Shown one piece after another: positions 46,571 through 54,597 of a DNA stretch of 64,000 bases (position 1 is its first letter; each line of letters begins with the position of its first letter). A model generated the notes under the pieces. It saw nothing but the letters and a program-made list of their open reading frames with translations, was not told where the DNA came from and did no database searches. The stretch lies in assembly GCA_944321845.1 (NCBI GenBank), contig CALUMT010000002.1, positions 1 to 64,000 of the forward strand. Direction: 5' to 3'. Origin of the DNA: an uncultured Butyricimonas sp. (GTDB lineage Bacteria > Bacteroidota > Bacteroidia > Bacteroidales > Marinifilaceae). A program made the translations under genes and the position numbers.

Positions 46571-47410
46571 TCAAATCACTTTGCCACACGGCTCATACCA
46601 GGATGGGGATACCCCGTAAACTTCCTTGTAAACCCTCGAGAAATGCGACAGATTCTTGAATCCCACCTCAAAACACGCCTCCGTCACCGTCTTTTTCCCC
46701 GCCATGATCAAATCCCGGGCAGCCTCCAGACGCCGCCTGATAATCCACTTGCGCGGGGACAGGTCGCTCACCTTGGCAAAATCCCGCTTGAACGTCGCCA
46801 GGCTACGTCCCGTGTAACTCGCGATCTCCTCCAGCGAAAGATCACACGTGTAATTCTCGTTCAGGTAATCCAGGATATCAATCTTCCACGGGTCCACGAA
46901 ATCAAACAGGGAAGCGTAAAGATTCCGGTCCGTGTTAAGTAAAACGTATACCCCCTCCACCATCTTCAATTTCAACACCTCTTCCGATGGTTGTTTCTCC
47001 GCCTCGAAATAAGGAACTACAGATTCAAACAGCGAACGGATATCCGGCCTATTCCTGGGCAACAACCTCAAGCTCAACTTCTCCCGTCGAGAATCCAGCG
47101 GGACCAACTCCCGGTCCAGCGTCTTCAGGTAAAACTCCTTCAGGAAAGCCTTCGAGAACTTCAACACGATAGAATGATAAGGTTTTCCCCCTTCACAACT
47201 CTTGTGCAACCACATACGGTTATCCCGCCGCATGAAAGCACAATCCCCCGGCGACAACACCGTCCTCTCGCCACGTTCCTCTATTTCCAGGTGTCCGGAA
47301 CACAGATAAATAAGCGTGTGTTCCCTATTCTCGTGAGCGCATCCCACGTCATCCGTGAAATAACTACCAATCAGCACGTTCGAGCAATTAAACACATTAA
47401 ACCGTTCCAT
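46571..47410 (-). CDS. AraC-family transcriptional regulator
   Basis: 279 residues. N-terminal cupin-like sensor (about 20-110, HENREHTLIYLCSGHLEIEE) and C-terminal double helix-turn-helix: CDLSLEEIASYTGRSLATFK and FEVGFKNLSHFSRVYKEVYG, ending VSPSWY. It lies 96 nt upstream of the CMD/cupin-flavodoxin pair on the same strand and is the likely regulator; the inducer is unknown. Confidence 0.93.
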   Translation of the reverse strand: MERFNVFNCSNVLIGSYFTDDVGCAHENREHTLIYLCSGHLEIEERGERTVLSPGDCAFMRRDNRMWLHKSCEGGKPYHSIVLKFSKAFLKEFYLKTLDRELVPLDSRREKLSLRLLPRNRPDIRSLFESVVPYFEAEKQPSEEVLKLKMVEGVYVLLNTDRNLYASLFDFVDPWKIDILDYLNENYTCDLSLEEIASYTGRSLATFKRDFAKVSDLSPRKWIIRRRLEAARDLIMAGKKTVTEACFEVGFKNLSHFSRVYKEVYGVSPSWYEPCGKVI

Positions 47411-47481
47411 GACATCAAATTTACAAATTCGTTAATTCATCGGTAAACCAGTATTCGCTTCACCCGAGGATCTCGCGCTCC

Positions 47482-48246
47482 TCACACCTCGAACGTCAGC
47501 CCGTCGTACGCCAATCGCACGTTGGCCGGCAACGTCCGCTCCACCTCCCGGGTCAATCCCATCTGGTGTCCCACATGCGTCAGAAACGCCCGCTTCACTC
47601 CCAACCGCCGGATCACCTCCAGCGCCTCCTCCAGCGAGAAATGCGACAAATGCCGCTCCCTCCTCAACGCGTCAATCACCAGGCACTCCACCCCTTCCAG
47701 CTTCCGCATCCCTTCCTCCGGGATATAATTGGCATCCGTGATATAGGCGAAACCACCTATTCGGAAAGCCGTCACGGGCAACTTGTAATGCATCACCGTC
47801 AGCGGCACCACCTCCACCTCGTCAATATAAAAGGGATCCTCCCCCACCACGTGCAAATCCATATCCGGCACCCCGGGATACCTCACCTCCTCGAAAGCGT
47901 AGGCGTAATCCCGCTTCACGGCCTCCACCGTCCGCCGGTTACTGTACACGTCCACCTTCCCCTGCTTCACCCAGTTGAACGCCCGGATATCATCCAGCCC
48001 CCCGATATGATCCTTATGCTCGTGCGTCAGCAACAGGGCCCTCACGTCCTTCACCCCGGCCCTCAGCATCTGGTACCGGAAATCCGGCCCGGCATCAATC
48101 ACTATCTTCCGATCCCCGATCTCGATCATCGCCGAACAGCGCAACCGCTTGTCCCGCTTATCCGTCGAGCGGCACACCTCGCAATCGCACGCTATCACCG
48201 GCACCCCTTGCGACGTCCCGCTCCCCAGTATAGTCACTTTCATCAT
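47482..48246 (-). CDS. MBL-fold phosphodiesterase, PhnP-like
   Basis: 254 residues (or 253 from the second Met). Starts VTILGSGTSQGVPVIACDCE and includes cysteines C19/C21/C24 of the zinc site typical of PhnP, the metallo-beta-lactamase motif LLTHEHKDHIGGLDDIRAF, and YITDANYIPEEGMRKLEGVE. The family hydrolyses cyclic phosphate esters, including phosphoribosyl 1,2-cyclic phosphate, but no phosphonate genes are nearby, so the substrate here is open. Cytoplasmic. The gene stands alone. Confidence 0.9.
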   Translation of the reverse strand: MMKVTILGSGTSQGVPVIACDCEVCRSTDKRDKRLRCSAMIEIGDRKIVIDAGPDFRYQMLRAGVKDVRALLLTHEHKDHIGGLDDIRAFNWVKQGKVDVYSNRRTVEAVKRDYAYAFEEVRYPGVPDMDLHVVGEDPFYIDEVEVVPLTVMHYKLPVTAFRIGGFAYITDANYIPEEGMRKLEGVECLVIDALRRERHLSHFSLEEALEVIRRLGVKRAFLTHVGHQMGLTREVERTLPANVRLAYDGLTFEV

Positions 48247-48331
48247 TTCTTCACGCTAACATTACTTACGCGAATATAAAATTATCCCCCGACAACCTCG
48301 CTTCCCCACCCGTGAAATTCCGGTAAAAAAA

Positions 48332-48363
48332 TACGGGATACCGCCCCAAGGCGATACCCCGTA
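48332..48363 (-). terminator. Terminator of the second DUF6266-like gene
   Basis: On the minus strand TACGGGGTATCGCC pairs with GGCGGTATCCCGTA, using two G-U pairs, and is followed by seven T. Confidence 0.85.
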
Positions 48364-48368
48364 CAATA

Positions 48369-49001
48369 TCAATTCAACGGCAAGTAAACGGAGGTCGAAA
48401 CCTCTTTCCCGTTCTTACTCACGGTAAACACGTAAGCGTGCAGATTCTCCAGGCTGCAGAACGAAGGAACAGTAACGGTCTTGATTCCACCCTCACCCCT
48501 CGTTCCAAGGCTGACCCTCCACGAGAACAACCGCATTTCGTCCATAAAACTGGCGAAAACCAAGTCATCCATGCTCAAACCGAACTCTTCGCTCATACCC
48601 GTGACAGAAAACGCGATACTGCCTTCCTCGCTCGATGCGCTCACGACGACAGGCATCAACCGTCCTCTCGACACGAGTAAACTCGCGTAATCCACCGTGG
48701 CGATCCATCTACCGGACTCCGGTTCCTGTTCCACCGTCACCCGCTCCATGTTCGCACTGACGAACTCATTCGAGTGATTATGGACACCCGGGAACCCCAT
48801 CCTCGTGGTCTCTTTCAACACACCGGACAATTGTCCGAGAAGCGCAATCTTGGCCTGTTGCTTCAACTGCCCCTCCTCGAACTTCTCCCTCTTTTTTTCA
48901 CTCAGGGTTCTCACGAAATTCGTGTCATTTACCACGTAATAAACGTTTTTTCCCACTTTTCCCTGGAAAAAACCGGTTAAATTAGGATTTATTTTGCCCA
49001 T
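48369..49001 (-). CDS. DUF6266-like protein, copy 2 of 3
   Basis: 210 residues, no signal peptide. The N-terminus GKINPNLTGFFQGKVGKNVY with YVVNDTNFVR has the Gly-rich beta pattern of the family; a helix (EGQLKQQAKIALLGQLSGVL) and a beta-rich second half follow, ending LHAYVFTVSKNGKEVSTSVY. It is clearly more distant from copies 1 and 3 than those are from each other. It has an unusually strong ribosome-binding site for this phylum (AAAGGAGG, about 11 nt before the ATG) and its own terminator. Function unknown. Confidence 0.75.
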   Translation of the reverse strand: MGKINPNLTGFFQGKVGKNVYYVVNDTNFVRTLSEKKREKFEEGQLKQQAKIALLGQLSGVLKETTRMGFPGVHNHSNEFVSANMERVTVEQEPESGRWIATVDYASLLVSRGRLMPVVVSASSEEGSIAFSVTGMSEEFGLSMDDLVFASFMDEMRLFSWRVSLGTRGEGGIKTVTVPSFCSLENLHAYVFTVSKNGKEVSTSVYLPLN

Positions 49002-49837
49002 AAGCCAAATACCTCCTTTCTTTTAATTTTTATCATAGAAAATATCTTTTTGTGTAACAATAAAAATATAAGCACTCATTCGTCAACGCACGTTTTATTT
49101 ATATAAAACGAATGATTCCAATGCCGGTCTAGGCACGAGTTTAAATTTTTAAGCTCATGCACCAGCCCCGTGGGTTCCTCCGGAAAAAGTAAATCTTTCA
49201 AAGAACTTCTTCATGAGCCAAAAATATGACATTCTTTCATACCATCCAACAAAAACCTCGAAAAATCTTCAAACTTACACTCTCATTATCAGTATTATAA
49301 GTACAACCATTTAAACAAACACTATCAACACAAGCATCACCATCGGCACCAGTAAAAATCACGTCAAAACCACCTTTTCGATCATAAACATCGGCACAAT
49401 CATCAATACTACCATCAACATCACAACCGATATCAATCATGGACTAATACCGGGAGAAGGTCAAAACTTTTCATGCGAAAAACGGCGAGACTCGAAATTC
49501 CCGAATCTCACCCTTCACGTCATCCCCGAAACCTTGTCTTCACGCCTTTCTTGCCACGCTTTCCCCCACCTCGCGAGAAAAGCCCGTGGCACTAACTTTC
49601 AAAACCACCACTATAAAAACCACCGTCCCTAGTAAAATCTTACCGTATCCGATCACTAATCACTGTTCTTTCCCCTCTGAAATTTTTAAACTCTCATTAA
49701 TGAAACAAAACACACCCAAACCGTAATCGTTATAAATAATATTAACCAGAAATCCGGTAAAACATTAACGTAGCGAATAAATAATTTTACTCTACCTTTA
49801 ATTATATCTATTTATTCTCTAACAAGTTAATTATAAA
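49002..49837. other. Long gene-poor gap
   Basis: 836 bases with no secure gene. It holds the leader of the DUF6266-like gene with its strong ribosome-binding site, a perfect inverted repeat CGTTTTAT-TTAT-ATAAAACG (49091-49110) about 90 bp upstream of that start, and a doubtful 67-codon frame. The rest (49441-49837) shows nothing I can name. Confidence 0.5.
49237..49440 (-). CDS. Doubtful Asp/Cys-rich small frame
   Basis: 67 codons, ATG at 49440. The product is unusually rich in Asp, Gly and Cys (IGCDVDGSIDDCADVYDRKG, then GADGDACVDSVCLNGC), with six cysteines. The DNA is a low-complexity GAT/GTT-rich run, so the frame may be a by-product of a simple repeat. No signal peptide, no known family. 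Confidence 0.2.
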   Translation of the reverse strand: MIDIGCDVDGSIDDCADVYDRKGGFDVIFTGADGDACVDSVCLNGCTYNTDNESVSLKIFRGFCWMV

Positions 49838-50551
49838 TTAACAGATTAAGTCATCCGGTGTTTTTATCCCTAATACATCATTAATATTTTGTTTAGATAT
49901 TTTCATCGATTCTTCTAAACACTTAGTCAACCAGAATCTGTACATATCCAAATTTATTTGAGTCCCAATTCCTTTGTGATAACACTCTGCAAGATAATAT
50001 CGAGCATCATTATTATGTATCGCTGCTTGTTCTAAATAATCAAATGCCTTATTAAAATCTTTTTCTACAAACACACCTTTATAATAACAAATACCTAAAA
50101 GCAACAGAGCCTCACTTTTGCTATCAATCTCTAAAGTTGAAACACGATTATCCATTGCAACTTTCTTAAAGCATTCTATAGCTTTTTCTTCGTTCCTTTG
50201 TTTTATTTTCAAATAACATTTTCCAATCCAAAGATTAGCTACCTGAGTATAAGAATGTTTCTGAAGTAATCGCATAAAATACTTCATAGCTTTTTCAAAA
50301 TTTTGGGGGATTCCCTCTCCTGTATAATAACAATACCCAACTTTATATTGTGCTCCCTCATGCCCATGATCAGCAGCTTCTTTGAAATAAACAAATGCTT
50401 CCATTTTATCTTGAGGAACACCTTTTCCTAACCAAAGACGCCAAGCATATTCATTACGTGGATCGGTTGAACATTTTGCAGATGTACACGGAGTATATTT
50501 ATTCAACTCTATTTTTAATTCGCTAATACTCATTTTTCCATATTCATACAT
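49838..50551 (-). CDS. Sel1-repeat protein
   Basis: 237 residues; MSISELK at residue 7 is an alternative start. At least four Sel1-like units: WLGKGVPQDKMEAFVYFKEA, YYTGEGIPQNFEKAMKYFM, YYKGVFVEKDFNKAFDYLEQ and CYHKGIGTQINLDMYRFWL. Sel1 repeats are short alpha-helical protein-binding units. No signal peptide. Downstream of three other genes on the same strand in an AT-rich island; a role as an immunity or adaptor protein is conjecture. Confidence 0.88.
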   Translation of the reverse strand: MYEYGKMSISELKIELNKYTPCTSAKCSTDPRNEYAWRLWLGKGVPQDKMEAFVYFKEAADHGHEGAQYKVGYCYYTGEGIPQNFEKAMKYFMRLLQKHSYTQVANLWIGKCYLKIKQRNEEKAIECFKKVAMDNRVSTLEIDSKSEALLLLGICYYKGVFVEKDFNKAFDYLEQAAIHNNDARYYLAECYHKGIGTQINLDMYRFWLTKCLEESMKISKQNINDVLGIKTPDDLIC

Positions 50552-50570
50552 AACATTCTTCTATTTAGAT

Positions 50571-51134
50571 TTACAAATTATTATCTATCATGTATTCATT
50601 AAATGGTTTTACTCGAAGAAAACGATCCATCACTGAAATTGAAGGATCATAATATAATTGAACCCAAGCTTTTCTTGCATCAGGATCACCATGCGCTTCA
50701 GCTTTTTTCAACCAATCAATAGCTGTTATTGTATCAGCTTCAACTCCTCGTCCTTTATAATAACACTCTCCTAGATGGAACATAGCCATTGAATTACCAT
50801 GCTTCGCACTTTCTTTAAACCAAAATACAGCTTTTATTTCATCTTGCATAACCCCAGTTCCATCTAAGTAATATTCACCAATTATATTCTGGGATTCAGC
50901 ATCTCCTTGCATTGCAGCTTTTTCATGCCAAAAAAAGGAAAGTTCATCTTCTCCATTATTATGATAATAAGCTCCTAAAGAATATTGTGAATCAATATGT
51001 CCTTGTTCTGCGCTTAATTTGTACCACATTATGGCATTTTCGTAATTTTCACGTACAAGCCAAAAACTAGCTAATTCGAATTGAGCATTTGCATCACCAG
51101 CACGAGCAGCCAATAGTATTTCGTCAAATTCCAT
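50571..51134 (-). CDS. Sel1-repeat protein
   Basis: 187 residues, cytoplasmic, built almost wholly of Sel1 units: NYENAIMWYKLSAEQGHIDS, LDGTGVMQDEIKAVFWFKES and YYKGRGVEADTITAIDWLKK. The C-terminus (SVMDRFLRVKPFNEYMIDNN) is unlike the repeats. It lies 9 nt after the 129-residue gene and 19 nt before the next Sel1 gene, so these three form an operon. Confidence 0.9.
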   Translation of the reverse strand: MEFDEILLAARAGDANAQFELASFWLVRENYENAIMWYKLSAEQGHIDSQYSLGAYYHNNGEDELSFFWHEKAAMQGDAESQNIIGEYYLDGTGVMQDEIKAVFWFKESAKHGNSMAMFHLGECYYKGRGVEADTITAIDWLKKAEAHGDPDARKAWVQLYYDPSISVMDRFLRVKPFNEYMIDNNL

Positions 51135-51143
51135 ATTAACAAA

Positions 51144-51533
51144 TCAAGCTTTATAAACAATCATTATATTTCTATCGTATAAGTGCAAAATGATTTCTTT
51201 TACATGCCCATCAGGATGTAGGATAGTTAATCCATAATTAGAAAAAGGAATTTGAATACCGACTAATGGGACTGTATATATTCCCCATCCTCTCATTTTT
51301 GTTTCTGACGGAGAAGAAGATATAACCTCCATGGGTTTTGTTGACATAGAAACTTTATCATATCGTAGCGTAGAACTCAGCTCCAGATCAAAAATTGTTA
51401 CAGAATAACCTTTATTACCAGATATACTATCCTCAATTTTTATTGCACGCTTAGCAGCGCCTCCACTAACTTTAACCCCTTTTTCAAAACGATAATGGGA
51501 AGTACTATAGAAAATAAAATTATGTAAATCCAT
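51144..51533 (-). CDS. Hypothetical protein of the Sel1 cluster
   Basis: 129 residues from the ATG at 51533 (MDLHNFIFYSTSHYRFEKGV). A longer reading adds 18 hydrophobic residues translated from AT-rich leader. Beta-rich; recognisable stretches are GVKVSGGAAKRAIKIEDSIS, YSVTIFDLE and YGLTILHPDGHVKEIILHLY. I have no family name. Position among Sel1 genes suggests a shared process. Confidence 0.75.
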   Translation of the reverse strand: MDLHNFIFYSTSHYRFEKGVKVSGGAAKRAIKIEDSISGNKGYSVTIFDLELSSTLRYDKVSMSTKPMEVISSSPSETKMRGWGIYTVPLVGIQIPFSNYGLTILHPDGHVKEIILHLYDRNIMIVYKA

Positions 51534-51637
51534 AAAGTAAATATTTAAAATATTAATTATTAAAAAATCTTGTCGTACTATTGTCAATAACTTTAAAACT
51601 ATTTATTGTTTAAACGTATCTCTTCAACTTTCATAAT

Positions 51638-52462
51638 TTATCTTTTTGCAACAATTATAGAAATCTCAAAAGGTAAATATGCTTTCATATTTAAGTATTC
51701 TCGATGAATACATTCTGCTGTATTAGAATGCCTTGATAGTCTATCCAACCAATATGATGTTTTCTCTTCACTATATCTTAGTATATCACCATTTACATAG
51801 CATTGAGCTAATAGGAATTGAGCTATAATACACTCATCTTGAGCACATATTTGTAATGCTCCAATAAAACTTTCTATTCCCATTTTAGCAATTATAGCCT
51901 TGATTATCCACCACCCACGTTCACCATTTTTTTTCTCATTCTCAATAGCCTTAAACAACCAATAGAAACACATATTAATATCATCTCTTACAGCATCATA
52001 ATACACAGACATTTTATACATTGCAGGAACATATCCCCATGTACAACACATTTCATAAAGTTTGGCAGAGAATTCTTGACCGTGTACTTCTTCACAATAA
52101 TCTTCATAATACGAAGCAAGCAAATATACAGCAACACTATCCTTTTCCTCTATGTATGAATGTAACTCATTCAAAATATCGACCTTCTTTTCAAGATCAT
52201 GAAAAATTAGTGTTTCCATAAAACGTTTGATTCCATCTACCAAAAATTCTATTTCTACTCCTTCTTTTGTTTCAAGACCTTGTAGTAAACAAGCAATTCC
52301 AAAATCATACCTATTCGAATCCTTTAATACCAATAATCCTGCTTGAATTTGTGCATCAGGATCTCCATTAGTAGCTGCAGAAAAAATATCATCTCGCACT
52401 TTGATATCGCCTTCAATGGCTGCAAAAAGTGTAGAAAATAGCGAAAAAAAATTATTCATCAT
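51638..52462 (-). CDS. Divergent Sel1-like repeat protein
   Basis: 274 residues. Degenerate helical repeats of Sel1 type, for example FSAATNGDPDAQIQAGLLVL, VAVYLLASYYEDYCEEVHGQ and QFLLAQCYVNGDILRYSEEK. No signal peptide, no catalytic motif. First gene of the low-GC cluster. A 15-bp tandem duplication lies directly upstream of the ATG. Probably a protein-interaction scaffold; function unknown. Confidence 0.75.
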   Translation of the reverse strand: MMNNFFSLFSTLFAAIEGDIKVRDDIFSAATNGDPDAQIQAGLLVLKDSNRYDFGIACLLQGLETKEGVEIEFLVDGIKRFMETLIFHDLEKKVDILNELHSYIEEKDSVAVYLLASYYEDYCEEVHGQEFSAKLYEMCCTWGYVPAMYKMSVYYDAVRDDINMCFYWLFKAIENEKKNGERGWWIIKAIIAKMGIESFIGALQICAQDECIIAQFLLAQCYVNGDILRYSEEKTSYWLDRLSRHSNTAECIHREYLNMKAYLPFEISIIVAKR

Positions 52463-52466
52463 TTTA

Positions 52467-52495
52467 ACAACAATTTATTAGACAACAATTTATTA
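52467..52495 (-). repeat. 15-bp tandem duplication before the start of the Sel1-like gene
   Basis: ACAACAATTTATTA occurs at 52467-52480 and again at 52482-52495, ending 4 nt upstream of the ATG at 52462. It covers the translation-initiation region. Confidence 0.7.
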
Positions 52496-52627
52496 AAATA
52501 AATATATTATTTACAGTTTATAAACATTATATCTCGAATCAATAATATCACGACATTTCATCTTGCCCGAAATTCCCGGAACAGGCAGGTTAATACAACA
52601 AAAAAGCGTGGGAACTTGTCGTTTATC

Positions 52628-52890
52628 TACTGGAGGTATCGCCAAACACCCGTATAGAAATAAACAGTCACCCACGCGAACCATATATCACGTAATCGTG
52701 TACACGGCAAGCATGAACGTTCGTACTGCTATCCCCTCTACACTAAAAATTTTGGCGATTTTCCAGTAAAGGATAAGCCTAAACGCTTTATTATTCAATA
52801 TGTCCGCCACCAAAGGAATCACCTCCCCGATGACTCAACAAATATAAACAATTTTCAATACAGTACAAACTTTATCGGGTGACTGTTTAT
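52628..52890. repeat. Two interleaved inverted-repeat pairs
   Basis: Pair A: TACTGG-N4-ATCGCCAAA (52628-52646) against its reverse complement at 52751-52768 (TTTGGCGAT-N3-CCAGTA). Pair B: ATAAACAGTCACCC (52660-52673) against GGGTGACTGTTTAT (52877-52890), a perfect 14-bp match. Order A-B-A'-B' is not that of a simple transposon with nested ends. Could be the relic of an insertion sequence, a MITE or an RNA with a pseudoknot. Confidence 0.55.
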
Positions 52891-52954
52891 ATCAAAAGCA
52901 AAAATAACACACCTCTCTCACGTATTCTCGTTTTTGCAAGTCTTGCAAAGCAAT

Positions 52955-54151
52955 TTAATGATACATCTCCCACAACTTCCACAACTCTATTTCGTGGTTC
53001 AAATCATTCATCTCTTGGGCGAACTTTGAAACAGGGATATTCCTCAAGGCTTCCGGCAATTCAATTAAAGACGCGGTTAACGCTATAGACTTAGGGTGAT
53101 CTATTGCCCCGGATATATAGTAATTGCGGGCAATATCATCAGATAAGTTTTTCAAGAACGCCCGTTTGACACGAGAACATTTCTCGTAAATGGAATTATC
53201 TGACGGATCCGAGAGACGTTTCACGCTTTCAAGCATGTCATCCAGGCTACTTCTTCCCGATAATAATTTATAAATCTCGGCCAATTCATCCCGGTAAAAA
53301 GACAAATGCTTCAAGAAAATACCTCGCGGATGCCGTAAAAAAAGGAAATACACGGTTTTGGATAACGGATTCATCTCAACTTCCATGTTCTGGTAATCGG
53401 TAAGAAATATCTTGAAATCATCCGTGACACGTAAACGGCTCAAATCCGGCAAAAGCATCGGTGCTATTGTTTCTGTCAACAAATTGAACAACCCTTTCTT
53501 TTTCAACAACTTGATCCTCTCGTCTATCTCGGAAACAATTTGCGCGACCTCGTGAGCAAAACGTCCTTCCGGTTCCTTGGGTTCCTCTGGTTCTTCATAA
53601 TCAAGAGGCAACAAACTAATACAATTATGTTGAAACGGGTGATTAATCTTAACCCTACTCAACGAAGCATGGCACTCGAAAAAATCTTGCGCCGGGATTC
53701 CCTCTTCCTTGCTCCAAAATGGCGTGAGCATGAAATCCGCCAACTTACTGCCTGAATCACGGACTCCTCCCTTGACCGCCCGCGTCAACAACATCCCTCC
53801 CTGCCTTTCCTCCGGGACACCCAGTTCTTCAAACAGTTTACCGGTTACGAGCGTGGTAATATTCCTTGAGTCAACATTTTCATCTATCTTTATTCCCGGG
53901 TGTAAACGGGGAAGAATAGCTGTAATATCCTGCAACAAACTTGGTAAAAACACAAAATCCTGTTCCCGTTTTTTGTATAAACCTTCCAAGGCAGATAAAT
54001 TTCTTTGAATAAAATGGTGTAAAACAGGGGAATATTCTGTTTCTAGGTACACAACCAACGTTTCCGGGAAATCATTCAAAAGTTCACATTCCCGTGACGC
54101 GAGGCGAATTGAACGAGCTTCAATTATTTTTTGAGATTCAAGGAAATCCAT
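52955..54151 (-). CDS. Hypothetical Bacteroidota protein
   Basis: 398 residues, mostly helical, no signal peptide or membrane segment. The C-terminal 170 residues contain MEVEMNPLSKTVYFLFLRHP followed by RGIFLKHLSFYRDELAEIYK and NSIYEKCSRVKRAFLKN, a pattern I associate with uncharacterised Bacteroidota proteins. The N-terminal part (RSIRLASRECELLNDFPETL) is unfamiliar. The gene stands alone with long spacers on both sides. Function unknown. Confidence 0.75.
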   Translation of the reverse strand: MDFLESQKIIEARSIRLASRECELLNDFPETLVVYLETEYSPVLHHFIQRNLSALEGLYKKREQDFVFLPSLLQDITAILPRLHPGIKIDENVDSRNITTLVTGKLFEELGVPEERQGGMLLTRAVKGGVRDSGSKLADFMLTPFWSKEEGIPAQDFFECHASLSRVKINHPFQHNCISLLPLDYEEPEEPKEPEGRFAHEVAQIVSEIDERIKLLKKKGLFNLLTETIAPMLLPDLSRLRVTDDFKIFLTDYQNMEVEMNPLSKTVYFLFLRHPRGIFLKHLSFYRDELAEIYKLLSGRSSLDDMLESVKRLSDPSDNSIYEKCSRVKRAFLKNLSDDIARNYYISGAIDHPKSIALTASLIELPEALRNIPVSKFAQEMNDLNHEIELWKLWEMYH

Positions 54152-54339
54152 AACAATAAATTATAAATCCACCATTTTCAGACATATCATTACAAAATTA
54201 ACTTTTTATGTCCATCTTTCCAAACACGTTGAAATATCCTTTTCCAAACTGTAATCCATTTGCGGAGAAATCAACAATGATTTTACTGTGACAAGCAATA
54301 ATTCTCTTGCTCTTCATACAGATTTACAACGGTTTTTGT

Positions 54340-54347
54340 TACCTTTG
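54340..54347 (+). promoter_or_regulatory. -7 box of the DUF3791-DUF3990 module
   Basis: TACCTTTG, consensus proximal element, 26 nt before the DUF3791 ATG. I see no good distal TTTG at the usual spacing. Confidence 0.45.
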
Positions 54348-54372
54348 CACAAAAGGTCTAAAGAATATCACG

Positions 54373-54597
54373 ATGGAATATAATATAAAGGACAAACTGG
54401 AATGGACAGTCATTTTCATCCTTGAGTTCGGGCGCAAGTACGGACTAACGATGAAACAGGCTTTCAACTACCTGAGTCGCTATAAAGGAATAGATTTCAT
54501 AGACCGCAACTACGGGTATGTGCATACACAGTCGTTTGCCTCAATGGTGGACGACATCGCGGAGTATTGTCATCGTCATGGAGGAGCATTGGTATGA
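54373..54597 (+). CDS. DUF3791 protein, likely antitoxin-type partner
   Basis: 74 residues from the ATG at 54373 (MEYNIKDKLEWTVIFILEFG). A longer upstream frame would run through the promoter. The pattern KYGLTMKQAFNYLSRYKGID followed by YGYVHTQSFASMVDDIAEYC matches DUF3791, small helical proteins typically encoded beside DUF3990. Its stop overlaps the next start (ATGA), so the two are translationally coupled. Confidence 0.8.
   Translation: MEYNIKDKLEWTVIFILEFGRKYGLTMKQAFNYLSRYKGIDFIDRNYGYVHTQSFASMVDDIAEYCHRHGGALV

Larger units (their letters stand above)
52463..52954. other. Gene-free region with interleaved inverted repeats
   Basis: 492 bases. No gene is supported. It contains the tandem repeat at 52467-52495 and two pairs of long-range inverted repeats (52628-52646 with 52751-52768; 52660-52673 with 52877-52890), listed separately. 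Confidence 0.5.

Noticed and set aside
52660..52890. Insertion sequence bounded by 14-bp inverted repeats
   Set aside because: No transposase, no target duplication, and a second inverted pair is interleaved; reported only as a repeat structure.
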